Of a stretch of 64,000 bases of DNA, positions 1 to 10,042 are shown piece by piece. A program made the translations under genes and the position numbers. Below the pieces are notes generated by a model. That model was not told the DNA's origin. It searched no databases and saw only the letters and a list, made by a program, of their open reading frames with translations. Within the stretch, counting starts at the first letter, position 1, and each line of letters begins with the position of its first letter. The DNA is taken from assembly GCA_029449245.1 (NCBI GenBank), contig JANATF010000004.1, positions 3,038,001-3,102,000 on the forward strand, given 5' to 3'. The stretch comes from Mortierella alpina. Taxonomy: Eukaryota; Mortierellomycota; Mortierellomycetes; Mortierellales; Mortierellaceae.

Positions 1-1739
1 CACGACAGGTTGCTGCTTTTGCCAGTGGAATGTACCTAACCTGCAGAAAGGGTTTTCGTCAACTACTGCTGCACCTTCTGCTTCTTGACCAATACATCGC
101 TCCTTTTGCTTCTGGCTACCCACGGTTAATTCTTTGACAATATTGGACGCGATCATAAAGCAAAGGTCAACATGTGATAAAACGACATAGGTTATATGTG
201 GTATAGAGACCTGTCTCCACTACAACAAACCTTACTCATCCACTGTCCCTTTACACTTGGGCACTCAAACCAGAAACTTGAAGCGAGGGCTGCCACTTGA
301 AATGATTTTCTCTGCCTCACATTGTTCTCAATACAATCAGCAAAGTGTGTGGTGTGGAGGAGGCATTGTGGCAGGCGAGTAGAGTTGATCGGCTTTCCCT
401 TCCACTTGGCGAAAGGGGCTCATGCCATTATAGGAGACAGCGACATTGCCTATGTCACATCGGACAAGGTAGTGAGGAGATGACCTCCGCATGTTACGGG
501 ACAGGTGCTTGGGTGGTGCCTTTGTATCAAACGAAGGATCGAGTAATACTGCAGCGGCAGTTCTCTACAAGATTGCCGCCTAAATCATCACTACTATACG
601 TCCTCACCATGGTGCGCCTGATTCACCCGCGACGAGGATAGCCAGTTGTTACGGTGGTCAACGAGGATGCACTCTGGAGCCCATCTTGCTTTCGTCTGAG
701 CCCCTTCGGCAAAACCTCTAGCATCGTTGGCTCACGGCCCTACACCGGCCTAAATCCTTGCAATTTTTCTACTCCGCTTACTTACTATCGTTTTCATCGT
801 CGTTGCTTGATTACCCGATGACATCTGGCCCACGTTAATGCTGGAATTCTCGTCATGACAGAGAGTGGTTATAATTGTTCCGTCATATGTGTCAAGTAGT
901 CGTGGAAACCGCGTAAAATGGCTCATGTAAATGACATTGAAGTATAGGAGCACTCAACGTGCCCTGTATGGTCTTTCATTTGTGGGACCGGCAATCGTAG
1001 AACTGCTTGCTGTTGGACCAGGCGCTGTTAATAACACTGCAGACAGGCCAATGCCTCTTTGAAACTCTACTCTGATGCTTCTACAAGATCTGGTACCACA
1101 TCTTGAAATCGTCAGAGTGGCCTGTGATAGGTGTGCAACATGGCCGACATCATGGTACTGAAATCCAGGGACTCGCCGCTGCTGAAAATGCGTTATTCCA
1201 ACAGAGGGTTCACCTCATTGCTGTCGGGGTCGTTCTTGAAATCAGCATTGGCAAATGCTCCTGAAATAGCAAGACCAGAGTGGTAGTAGAAGGTCATCTT
1301 GTCGAGCGAGATCGCCAGGGTCCAGTCCGCCTCCAAAATCCCTGAATGTCGGCTGGCATGGGTTCCTCGGCTGGTATGAATTCTTGCTAAATCAAGGCGG
1401 CTCTAGCTGTATCGAGCTTGTGTCTGTAAGGAGTGGATCTGAATATCTGAATACTTGTCCCTGCACTCGACCCTTCAAGCTTTGATCTTTGGCCAGTGCT
1501 CAGCCTGCTCAAAGTCTGGAAACGGCTCTTGCTTCATCAGAGTAAGTGCACAATGCAATGATAATATCCAGTATGGTTGATAAATCCACTTCATGAGTTA
1601 CATGAATATATGACCACTTTCCTGTGAACACCTCTACTCACAACTCACGCGAAAACGTTCAAAACATGTGAAAATGCAAAGGCGTCATCGCCGCATCGGA
1701 TATAGTCCTTATGACACAAAGCAGATGCAACACGTTTGG
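1..1739. other. Gene-free, apparently decayed region
   Basis: No intact gene is visible. On the minus strand a short coding-like stretch (about 1190-1335) reads smoothly, including a segment LDKMTFYYHSG followed by an acidic tail, and then hits a stop. Neighbouring fragments lie in other frames with stops between them. This looks like the remains of a protein gene or transposon, but I do not recognise the family. Confidence 0.4.
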
Positions 1740-2234
1740 TTCCAGCTGTTACGATTTTCCCGGTTGATAGGCTGAAGACCATTCCAAGAAAGTTGTTCGC
1801 ACTACCACGAACTAGAGCCCCTGACTTTCACTACAAAACAATCGCCAAGATCCAGGTTACGCAGGTCTTCATCGCACAGGCACAATTGATGGCGAGCACT
1901 CAAGGAGATCGCGTTGAGATTTGCGTGTAGGTCAACGGTGACTTCTTCTTGTTGATGCTCTTCATAGGCAGCCAGACTGTGGCCATTATCGCCGCGAATT
2001 TGTCCAATGAGCAGCGATCTTGAAGAGGACAACCGCTGGCACGGTCGAGTGTGGCGCTGACCTTGTCAGCAACGAGCTTTCGCTTGTACTGTTGCATAAG
2101 AGCATCGACAACCAACGCCCGACAAGGATGTACGTGTCTGTTGTCCCCAGCAGTTTTCTGATTCCTCCACTCCACTGTGAGGCTTTCAAAGCGGCCGCGA
2201 TCGCTGCCATATCAAGAGGCACCTGAACGCGCAT
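1740..2234 (-). pseudogene. Relic of an Ndc10/Crypton-type recombinase domain
   Basis: The minus strand holds broken fragments in different frames that resemble the better preserved copy just to the right. The clearest match is ARHQLCLCDEDLRNLDLGDC here against VRHNMLLRDEDLRHLNFSDC in the neighbour. Both fit the conserved arginine-histidine block of the Ndc10-like (tyrosine-recombinase fold) domain found in fungal Crypton elements. Frames are interrupted and no start or complete domain remains, so it is a pseudogene. It is too diverged from its neighbour to be a recent tandem copy. The family assignment is from memory of the motif and was not searched. Confidence 0.45.
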
Positions 2235-2483
2235 TCAACGATCAACATCAGGCGACCCCTTGCGCTCTATCTAACGTATTACTGTCAAGAGAGTTTTATT
2301 CGTTCGTATGATCATGAGTTAAAACCACATTCTCCAGTTGCATCGTTACCCACTTGGAATCGAGCCAGTATCACGTTCGCCTCTTCCATGCTTGCAGCTT
2401 TAACTTTTTGTGGGCCAGATTTTGTAAGGTTGATAACCCTAGAGTATGGGTTTGAAGGGCTCAGAGTAGTCATCTTGAGCCGT

Positions 2484-3984
2484 TCAAGACCGTTCGTTGA
2501 AGGTATACCGCAACTTTATCGGGTTCAATGATATCGTTGCCGACGAACATCTCGCTACAGAAGCTGGTAAGTATGGATGGGGCACAAATGCTGTACAGTA
2601 GGGGCACAACACAATTAAACTCCTGCCACATAGAACATATGACACTGATGCAGCACCGACTACATCGTTGTGTCGCAACGCGCAAGCATACCAGTTCTGG
2701 TTGTTCTTGTTCGTCCTCCCCTTGTTAAGTTTGAAGGTAAGCGCGATGGGCTGTTGTCCTCCTTCGTGCCGTTGAGTGATAATGGTGCTGAAGCAGTCTG
2801 AGAAGTTGAGATGACGGAGATCCTCATCACGGAGCAACATGTTATGGCGCACGGAGATGCAGAACATGTCACGGTAGTTGAGGCCATAATCTCGAGATTG
2901 TTGCTCTTCCCAAAGGGACGTCATCATCTCGTTCAACTTTACCAAGCTGTATGAGTCCCTAAGTACGCAGTCTGCCGTGCGCCTTTGACCGGACTGGATG
3001 CCTTGCGTGAATAGGTTACCCTTGTGCTTGTCCACCAAGGAATTGAGGACGGGCATTGTACCTGGTCCAGGGGCGGTCACCTCGTTTCGCGCCAACTGTA
3101 ACTCGTGGAGCCTGATCATCGCCTTTCGTGCCATCATTATAGCCTCTGACCCGATTGGCACGTCTATCATTTTCCTTCCCTTTCTATCTGTCGGGGCATC
3201 CTTCAGCACTACGCAAGGAATAGATCGCCACACAAGAAGAGATTCGAGGTCAGTATATCATCTATAACTAAGCAAGGCAGAGCAGAACACCACGCGTGCG
3301 GTACTTACTCTGAGCTAGATTTTTGTCGGACTGAGTTGAGGATCCTTCGCCGTTCAACCCAATCTGCGTTCGGAAATCTGCTCCAGTTCTGTGCCGTTTG
3401 GTCGTCTTCCTACTGAAGACATCCTCCTTGAAAAATGATATAACCTTGTCTTCCGAATCCACGAGATATAACGACCGACCATCAGCACCAGCATACTCGG
3501 CGTGGTGCCTCTCGCAAAACTCCTGCGTGAGGAGAAGGAGTGACATTGCAGTAAGCAAAAAGCGCCTAGAGGACAAGACATAGGTACATAGGCATAAGTG
3601 TAATAGATTGTCGATGAGGATTACCTTCCATCTACGCATATAGGCTGTATAGGATTTGAGTGACGAGGATCGAATGCCAGTACAGTCTTTCATATCGATT
3701 TTGTATTGAGCCGCGGCAGCAGCAGTAGCTGGATACGAGGTCGTGATGTCGCTCTCTGAAGGGGCCGCGATCTCGCGCTCTGAAGGGGCGATGCGTGGAG
3801 CTGGATCACGCACGGACACTGGGCCGTAGGCGGTGTGTACCTTCTTTGGACGACCCCTACGTCTTTTTACGCCTTGTGGCGATCCTGGTCCTGTCTCCAC
3901 ATTAGCTGTAGGAGGTGGAGGTTGGATTGGTGGCGCAATTTGTGGAGGTGATTGTTCTACAGTGGGTTGCTCTGAAGACGACAT
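2484..3984 (-). CDS. AT-hook, Ndc10/Crypton-like recombinase-domain protein, probably C-terminally truncated
   Basis: Three exons (3625-3984, 3309-3522, 2484-3208) join in frame through normal GT-AG introns to about 432 residues. The N-terminus is Pro/Gln-rich with an AT-hook-like basic motif (RRRGRPKK, near residue 40). The middle and C-terminal parts resemble the Ndc10 domain: an R-H block (VRHNMLLRDEDL), a run ending in KLNKGRTNKNNQNWYACALRH, and then loss of similarity. The expected continuation, including any catalytic tyrosine, is replaced by unrelated residues before the stop. Such proteins are encoded by Crypton DNA transposons and by domesticated relatives that bind DNA. The most likely reading is a damaged mobile-element gene that keeps open exons. 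A domesticated DNA-binding gene is the alternative. Confidence 0.5.
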
Positions 3985-4315
3985 TGTGAACTCGAGAAGA
4001 ATTCAAACACGCGTCGACCTGTGATGCGGATGCTGATGTGCTCGTCAAATGAATGAGGTGGAGCAGAATGTAACAGCCGTGTAGTGGTTAAGAGCTTAGT
4101 ACGATAGTGGGATAGTGGAGAGAGTGCAGACGACAAGAGTGGAGGTGAGGTGTGGTGGATGCGAGTGAATTGAGTGAGTTTGCAATGGAGCATGGAGAGA
4201 GAGATTCAAAAAAAAATGCCCTATGCCCTATGTAACCCTATACTGAGCCGAGGCCTGGTATATCGACGCCCACCTGCTGTCGCCTTTTCGGGAGGCTATT
4301 TGCTGGTCGATTGCC
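3985..4315. other. Upstream flank of the Ndc10-like gene and LINE insertion site
   Basis: No gene is seen. The stretch separates the ATG at 3984 from the LINE target site at 4316, so the LINE landed roughly 330 bp upstream of the Ndc10-like gene, within its likely promoter region. Confidence 0.5.
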
Positions 4316-4331
4316 AAAAGCAGGGGAGGAA
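4316..4331 (+). repeat. LINE target-site duplication, 3'-side copy
   Basis: The 16-bp sequence AAAAGCAGGGGAGGAA occurs here directly next to a run of ten T, which is the poly(A) tail of the minus-strand LINE. It recurs identically at 9791-9806. The perfect match marks the two ends of the inserted element. Confidence 0.93.
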
Positions 4332-4570
4332 TTTTTTTTTTGTTTATAAGAGATTTATTGCGTCAGAGTGTGTGCAAAAATTCAATACTCCCCACCATAG
4401 GAGTCGCCGCCGATCAAAAGGATATAAAAATGAATACTTTCTGCAAGTACAAAAGTTACATCAAAGGGGAGAAGGAGAGAGAAGAGAGAAATATAACAGG
4501 TAACAGGGTAGAAGGGGTCCAAGCAACGTAGAGTACAAAAGAAACAAGAGAAAGGAAATAAAGTACAGTG

Positions 4571-6964
4571 TTAGGTGGGGAAATTAGTGTCCGTCGTCAG
4601 GTCTGCTGCGGGTGTAGGCGGTTGGTGTCGCGCCTCCCTTTTGCGTCGCTCCTCCATCTGTGCCAAAACTTGAGTGAGCGCGATGTCAACGGCGCTTAGA
4701 ACTCTCGTGTTGTCAAAGATCTGATCCTCACGGATGAAGGCGAAGTGGTGACGCCAGATGGTGGCCAAGATGGATCCGAGCAGGAGGATGATGGGTACGT
4801 TGTTGAGAGGTGTCAGTGTCTCTGGTCGGGGGAAAAAAAGACGTTCAACCTGATCGGCTGTCCAAGTGTGATCTTTGATGTACTTGGTCAGCGCTCCTTG
4901 CCAGACCGCGAGCTTCTGGGGGCAGCTGAAGAGGAGGTGTTGGTCCGTTTCGATCGCATTATTGCAGATACGACAGATGGGTTCTACCACGTCTGGGATG
5001 ATTGCATGAAGACGGACGCCAGAGGGGAGTTTGTTAATTAAAAGGCGCCACCAGACGTTGCGAACGTTGTGGGGCATCTCAGCCCTCCAGAAACCAGTCC
5101 AAAAACGGGCCGTGAATGGCGGTGGGGCTGGGTCCATGGGAGGGTTTTGAGGTTGTGGTGCGGGGGGTTGGTAGATCCTGTCGAAGGCAGCACGGCGGAA
5201 AATCCTCGTACTCGCGATCCCAAAGGCGCCTTTTCTGGAGTCGTCGACGATAATGGCATTAATGTGGTCAGCCAGGTCGTCCTCCAGTAACAGTGGTCCA
5301 ATGTTATCCAGTGCTCGTTGTAGCACCGGGTGAGGGGTGAAATGGTGGTTTCTGATATTGTCCTCCAGGGCTCTCCTGTGTCTGTGACCAGCAACCCGTT
5401 CAGCTGAAGGAATGAACTCCAGATGTCCCTCTGTCTGTTCAGCGTTCGTCCAAAAGGGCCTGAGGACATGAGCTGTACGCCAGGCGGGTGGGTGTGGTAC
5501 AGGAACGCCGTCCGCGTCTAGCCATTGCGGAAGCAACGTGGCCAGCATGGTGCCGAAGGGCGCTGCCTCAGCCTCGGCTTGAGTCCAGGAAGTCGAGGGG
5601 ATCGTCTTCATGGACTGCACCAAGCCTCGGAGGATCGAGTGCGGGCGGAAGTACTTCTTTCCAGGAGTCAGATAGAAGTCTGGGTTCGTAAAGGGAGCAA
5701 GAGGGTAGTCAGAGGAGGTTTGTTTGCATAGCATATCTTTGAAGAGGGAAGCCATGAATGAGGTGGAATCAGAGCAGATCCTCTGCACCGCACGGAGTTG
5801 AAAGGCCAATGCCTGAGACCCAATGTCGACAAGTCCAAGTCCCCCCTGAGAGCGTCGTAGGCAGATGAAGTCCCACGATGGGGCAGGGAAAAAGGGCAAA
5901 GTGAACTTGCGTATCGATCCTTGTACTTTCCTCGTCCATGAGCGGGTTGGGGGTTGGATCGAAATGACATGCCAAAGTCTGGAGAGCAGGAGAGAGTTGG
6001 CAATCAGACCTCTTCCCATGACTGAGAGCTGGCGTCCATGTAAGGCGTTGATGTGGTGTTTGATCTTGGTGTGGATATTGTCATAGAATGAGTCTCGTTG
6101 CTGTCGGGTCAGGGCAAGGGGGAATCCCAGATACGTTAGAGCATTCTCGGCTCGTTTGGAGTGGATGTGGACGTGATCCTGCTGCAGAGCGTGCGAGAGT
6201 GCGCCCGCGCTTTTGAATAATGGGAAGGCAACAGTCTTCTTCAAATTCAGTCGCGCATTCGATGCTCGTCCGAAGGTGTCCATGATTCCTTTCAGGCAAG
6301 TCCATTCGTCAACGGTCCGGATGGCTGTCCACAGATCGTCCGCATAGGCCATCAATTTCAGGGGTTCCGCTCGTGCATGGTCGCAGAGTTTGATCCCTTC
6401 TATCTCTGGACAGGCGAGGATCGTGCGGAGGAGAGGTTCGATGGCAATGTTATAGAGGAGAGGTGAGAGTGGGTCACCTTGTCTCAGTCCACGTTGTTGT
6501 GCGAATGGTTGAGCTAGGTAACCGTTGATGTTGAGGTTGATGTGGGTGTTGAAGAACAGAGTGAAGATAGAATCGATGAGGCCTGTTGGGAAACGCATCC
6601 GTTCCATGACTGCACGCAGGTATGTTGGGTGCACCCGGTCGTATGCCTTTTCCTGATCAAAAAGGATGCCAACGCCGTCGATCTTGTATCTCTCGCAGTG
6701 TTCTCTAAAGGCTGCCATGACCAGTCCATTGTCCGATATCTTCCTTCCAGGCACAAATCCTGTTTGAAAGGGGGTGATCAGAGTGTCCATTGGTCCGTGG
6801 AGGCGTAGGGTGATGATTTTAGTGAAGAGTTTCGCGTCCGAGTTGATGAGTGATAAAGGTCGCCAGTTTGCGAGGTCCGCGGCATCCCCTTTCTTGTACA
6901 ACAGTATCATACAGGTCTGGAGCCATGACTGTGGCATCCTCGCGTCCGTGAGCGCCTCTGTCAT
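4571..6964 (-). CDS. LINE ORF2, downstream part: reverse transcriptase and zinc knuckle
   Basis: 797 residues with the reverse-transcriptase core: motif A FDQEKAYD (residues 102-109), motif B RQGDPLSP (about 161-168) and the catalytic YADD (207-210). Near the C-terminus is a zf-RVT-like knuckle of the form C-x2-C-x8-H-x4-C (CRICNNAIETDQHLLFSC). The protein would copy the element's RNA at a nicked chromosomal site. The true ORF2 continues from the upstream frame: the first residues here lie inside the RT N-terminal region, and the ATG at 6964 overlaps the stop of the upstream segment. This is one half of a broken reading frame, unless ribosomes shift frame at the junction. Confidence 0.9.
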   Translation of the reverse strand: MTEALTDARMPQSWLQTCMILLYKKGDAADLANWRPLSLINSDAKLFTKIITLRLHGPMDTLITPFQTGFVPGRKISDNGLVMAAFREHCERYKIDGVGILFDQEKAYDRVHPTYLRAVMERMRFPTGLIDSIFTLFFNTHINLNINGYLAQPFAQQRGLRQGDPLSPLLYNIAIEPLLRTILACPEIEGIKLCDHARAEPLKLMAYADDLWTAIRTVDEWTCLKGIMDTFGRASNARLNLKKTVAFPLFKSAGALSHALQQDHVHIHSKRAENALTYLGFPLALTRQQRDSFYDNIHTKIKHHINALHGRQLSVMGRGLIANSLLLSRLWHVISIQPPTRSWTRKVQGSIRKFTLPFFPAPSWDFICLRRSQGGLGLVDIGSQALAFQLRAVQRICSDSTSFMASLFKDMLCKQTSSDYPLAPFTNPDFYLTPGKKYFRPHSILRGLVQSMKTIPSTSWTQAEAEAAPFGTMLATLLPQWLDADGVPVPHPPAWRTAHVLRPFWTNAEQTEGHLEFIPSAERVAGHRHRRALEDNIRNHHFTPHPVLQRALDNIGPLLLEDDLADHINAIIVDDSRKGAFGIASTRIFRRAAFDRIYQPPAPQPQNPPMDPAPPPFTARFWTGFWRAEMPHNVRNVWWRLLINKLPSGVRLHAIIPDVVEPICRICNNAIETDQHLLFSCPQKLAVWQGALTKYIKDHTWTADQVERLFFPRPETLTPLNNVPIILLLGSILATIWRHHFAFIREDQIFDNTRVLSAVDIALTQVLAQMEERRKREARHQPPTPAADLTTDTNFPT

Positions 6965-8463
6965 GACGCTGGCAAGGAGAGAAGCAACACCGTTAATGGA
7001 AAGAGATAACCATATAGCTCAAAAGGGAATCCGTCCATGCCGGGTGCTTTCTCCCGCGCGCTCTTTTCCAAGCTGAACACGATGTTTTCTGGGGTGATGT
7101 TGCGCATGAGGTACTCTTGATCGTCGTCCGAGACTGTCGCTGACTCAGGAACATGCGACAGCAAGGAGTCAATGGCACCTTGGTCAACCGGATCCGGGGT
7201 GTATAGTTTCTGGTAAAATGCTTTGCCGACGTTGCACAGGTCGTTAGGGGTGTGTACAGTGTCCGTCGAGTTTGGCACTTTCAGGTGGGTGATGGTGCGT
7301 TTGGTGGCCCTGGACTTGAGTACACGGAAAAAATACTTGCTGCATCGTTCGCCGAATTCGCGCCATTTCATCTGCGTTCGTAAAGCCCATCCAGTCATAG
7401 ATTCTTCCAGGAGTCCATCGAGTCGTCTCTCGATCTCCTGCCACTGAGCCTCTAGTTCCTGGATGTAGACCGTGTTGGGGTTGGGAGATCCTTCTTGCCA
7501 TTTGATGCGCCGAAGGAGGTGTTGACGTTCTTTTTGGAGTCGTTGAGAGAGCTGTTTTTTGTCCTTGGCTCTCTGGGTACCCGCCCGTTGGAGCGCCTCC
7601 TGCAGTGAGAGTTTCAGTTGATCCCAGGCCACTTGAGGAGGCAGCCCCTCTAGGTCCTGTAGGTCACGCTGTACGATCTCCTTCAGGTGCGTCTGCAATT
7701 GTTCGTCTCGCAGCAGGGATATGTTCAGTCGCCACACTCCCGGTCCCGTTTCCAGTGCTTCTAGGCTCAGGTTGCAGGATAGCATGGAGTGGTCAGTCCA
7801 GTCGCTATGGAGATAGGTGTGTGACGGGGCAGAAACACGTTCCGCTAGCGGTGGTGACATGAAAATATAGTCGATGGTGGTTTGAGTATGGCGGTTGTTA
7901 AAAGTGTGGATGGGTAGACTGTTGTAGGTGTTGAGTGTGTTGATAGTATGCTGGTTGAGCCATGTCTTCCAGGCCGCAGGTGCTGAGTTACGCTTGTGAT
8001 GGTGGTAGTTGAAATCCCCCATGACGATGATGTCCTCGCCTGGCGACTGGAAGAAAGGCAGTTCGAGAAGATTGTTGAAAAAAGTGTTGCGTTGGCGGGT
8101 GGCCCCCGAAGGCGCATAGATGGCACAGATGTCAAACAGAGTCTGGTCACCAGTGTCCATCGAGCCGATTGATGCAAAAATGGCTCGTTCGTCTAGAAGG
8201 ACGTACGAGGACAAGATTGTGAGTTTGGGGTGTAACAGTAGGAGTGCGCAGTGGGAGGTCCAGATGCTTTGGTGTGCGTGAAGTGAGGTGTCGAGGTGTT
8301 GTAGTAGTGGGTTGTCTTTTGGGTCAATTGATGTCTCTTGCAGCGCTAAGACGTCGATCCGCTGGGTAGTCAGATATTTGTGAAAATTTCTGGTGCCTGT
8401 GCGGTTGGTCGTCTTGTTGATGGTGCGTGCGTTGAGTGTAGCGATCTTGAGCGACTTTTTCAT
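6961..8463 (-). CDS. LINE ORF2, upstream part: endonuclease and start of RT
   Basis: 500 residues. The first 230 or so form an endonuclease/exonuclease/phosphatase domain of the APE type: the N-terminal TLNARTI block, LALQETS with the metal-binding Glu, GDFNYHHH, TIDYIFMS and a terminal SDWTDHSML. This enzyme nicks target DNA for target-primed reverse transcription. A basic, helical linker follows, then the first RT block (EKAPGMDGFPFELYGYLFP), after which the frame ends. Re-reading one base out continues straight into the RT open frame. The start codon follows the ORF1 stop by five bases (TAATCCCAATG), which suggests termination-reinitiation. The split is discussed as a finding. Confidence 0.9.
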   Translation of the reverse strand: MKKSLKIATLNARTINKTTNRTGTRNFHKYLTTQRIDVLALQETSIDPKDNPLLQHLDTSLHAHQSIWTSHCALLLLHPKLTILSSYVLLDERAIFASIGSMDTGDQTLFDICAIYAPSGATRQRNTFFNNLLELPFFQSPGEDIIVMGDFNYHHHKRNSAPAAWKTWLNQHTINTLNTYNSLPIHTFNNRHTQTTIDYIFMSPPLAERVSAPSHTYLHSDWTDHSMLSCNLSLEALETGPGVWRLNISLLRDEQLQTHLKEIVQRDLQDLEGLPPQVAWDQLKLSLQEALQRAGTQRAKDKKQLSQRLQKERQHLLRRIKWQEGSPNPNTVYIQELEAQWQEIERRLDGLLEESMTGWALRTQMKWREFGERCSKYFFRVLKSRATKRTITHLKVPNSTDTVHTPNDLCNVGKAFYQKLYTPDPVDQGAIDSLLSHVPESATVSDDDQEYLMRNITPENIVFSLEKSAREKAPGMDGFPFELYGYLFPLTVLLLSLPAS

Positions 8464-8468
8464 TGGGA

Positions 8469-9776
8469 TTATAAAGTGGACGGTTTGATCGAGGCTTGAC
8501 TCAGCTGGGCGACGCTGTACGAGCCCGCGTAGGATGTGGCCCGCGGTTGTCGACGCGTCGCGATGGTGGGTGTGAGTGTGGGTGTGGATGTGGCGTCGGG
8601 AGTGGAATCGGCGGGCACGTTGTCCTGAGTGGTGTCAGGGGAAGGGTCTTCAACGGCATCATAAAAGGGTTGTTCACTTCCCGATGAAGCATTGAGAGAA
8701 TGCAAAGAGGGTAAGAGGTTATTGGTACTTCCCGTTGAAGTCCCACAACCGTGTGGGGCCAAGGCATGGTGTCTTCCATCAACAGCGGGCGTGCCTGCTT
8801 GCGCGGCGAGCAAAGTGGGGCTTGCTTCGGACTGGGTTCCAGCGGTGCTGTCCGCGGTCACGGCTCCTGTCCTGTGGGCCTCCTGTTGATAGTAGTTGTC
8901 AGACGTGTTCGTGTTGATCACGCCCTCCATAGCGCTGTCCTGTTGCACAGCCTTCAGGCGCTTCTTGCCGTTGCGCTTTTTACGTTTGGGTTGAGGCTTA
9001 GGATTATTTACGTTTGGCGCAGGTTGGGCGTTGTCGGCCTTGGTGTTGTTGGTGGCGTTGTGGGGGGTGCTGAGAGTGTCGGTGGCAGTTTTGGTGTTAA
9101 TGAAAAGTCGATGACCGAAGTCAAGGATCTCGGGAACGGGGACTCTGTTGACGGGCTGTCCATCCTTGTCCACTTTGCCCTGGAGTATGACATATCCGTC
9201 CCAGGTGTAAACTTTACGGGGGTTGTGTGCAATCGTGTAATAGTATCGCCCAATCTCAGCAATGCTACCATAGGGCTCAAAAGCCTTGGTGAATTGTTCA
9301 ACCGTGATGGAATGGGGGGCGAAGCGGTAGTTGACTCTCCACAAGTCCACAGAGGAATGAATGGGAACGCAAGGGGCATAGGTGCGGCCATTGATTGTCA
9401 GGCCTTGGTGTTTGCGAATGGTTTCGTAGTGCAAGGTGTCGTCAACAGTGATAAAAAACTGGACGGACGTGGGGAAGGTGCGGTGGTGGAAGCTATCCAC
9501 ATAGGTGTAGGTGTTCAGGATCTGGGTGAGGACCTCGTCATGGTTGGAGTCTTTGCGAGGGAGGGTGTAGACGAGGGTTTGGGGAACTGGCGACTTGACA
9601 TGCAGGTTCATTCCCTCCGGAATGGCCTGGCTTCGAAAAAAAGTTTCGCACTTTTTGGTGCGAGCAGGGGCAGGGGATGGGGAATGGTGATTGCTTTTGA
9701 GCTTAGACGCATACGACACCGCCATGGTGTCATTGGCGTTGGAGCTACCCCCCACGTTAATGTTGCCGTGGGACAT
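8469..9776 (-). CDS. LINE ORF1, RNA-binding-type protein
   Basis: 435 residues, beginning 14 nt after the element's 5' end. The middle section (roughly residues 60-230) looks like one or two small alpha-beta folds of the RRM-like kind usual in LINE ORF1 proteins, though I see no clean RNP motifs and no CCHC knuckle. A strongly basic stretch (KPQPKRKKRNGKKRLK, around residue 265) should bind nucleic acid or act as a nuclear signal. The C-terminal third is Ser/Thr/Pro-rich and low in complexity. Its likely role is to coat the element RNA. Position and context carry the assignment more than sequence does. The reading frame is intact. Confidence 0.8.
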   Translation of the reverse strand: MSHGNINVGGSSNANDTMAVSYASKLKSNHHSPSPAPARTKKCETFFRSQAIPEGMNLHVKSPVPQTLVYTLPRKDSNHDEVLTQILNTYTYVDSFHHRTFPTSVQFFITVDDTLHYETIRKHQGLTINGRTYAPCVPIHSSVDLWRVNYRFAPHSITVEQFTKAFEPYGSIAEIGRYYYTIAHNPRKVYTWDGYVILQGKVDKDGQPVNRVPVPEILDFGHRLFINTKTATDTLSTPHNATNNTKADNAQPAPNVNNPKPQPKRKKRNGKKRLKAVQQDSAMEGVINTNTSDNYYQQEAHRTGAVTADSTAGTQSEASPTLLAAQAGTPAVDGRHHALAPHGCGTSTGSTNNLLPSLHSLNASSGSEQPFYDAVEDPSPDTTQDNVPADSTPDATSTPTLTPTIATRRQPRATSYAGSYSVAQLSQASIKPSTL

Positions 9777-9790
9777 GGGAAAGAGTTTTT

Positions 9791-9806
9791 AAAAGCAGGG
9801 GAGGAA
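9791..9806 (+). repeat. LINE target-site duplication, 5'-side copy
   Basis: Identical to 4316-4331 (AAAAGCAGGGGAGGAA). It abuts the 5' end of the minus-strand LINE. Removing 4332-9806 would recreate the empty site. Confidence 0.93.
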
Positions 9807-10042
9807 ATTCTGCCATTTGGCTGGTTTCTTATCACATGATATATATTTTACAGTAGGATATACGCACAGTACATGCGTTTGGATATATTTTTGCAGGCGC
9901 AGGCACGACAGCATGTTTCTTTTGTTTTTTAATTATCATACATGTGAATGATCAGGAGGAATAGAAAGAAAGAATACAGAGAGAAGGAAATGAAGAAAAA
10001 ACTAGAAGGAAGGAAGGAAGGAAGGATGGGACCACGATTGCT

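Larger units (their letters stand above)
4332..9790 (-). mobile_element. Full-length non-LTR (LINE) retrotransposon, about 5.46 kb
   Basis: The element lies on the minus strand. Its 5' end is at 9790, only 14 nt before the ORF1 ATG. ORF1 is followed after five nucleotides by ORF2, which carries an endonuclease and a reverse transcriptase. The 3' untranslated region (4332-4570) contains AATAAA (complement of 4354-4359) and ends in ten A residues. A perfect 16-bp duplication flanks it, so the insertion is complete and probably fairly recent. ORF2 is split by an apparent single-base loss near 6995. The order EEP endonuclease, RT, C-terminal CCHC-like knuckle, with no RNase H seen, fits an APE-type LINE. 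I cannot fix the clade (Tad-like or other) by eye. Confidence 0.93.

Noticed and set aside
4219-4245. Telomere-like TAACCCTA near the LINE
   Set aside because: A single imperfect unit, not an array.
8751-9839. 362-codon open frame on the plus strand
   Set aside because: Antisense to LINE ORF1; a codon-bias shadow.
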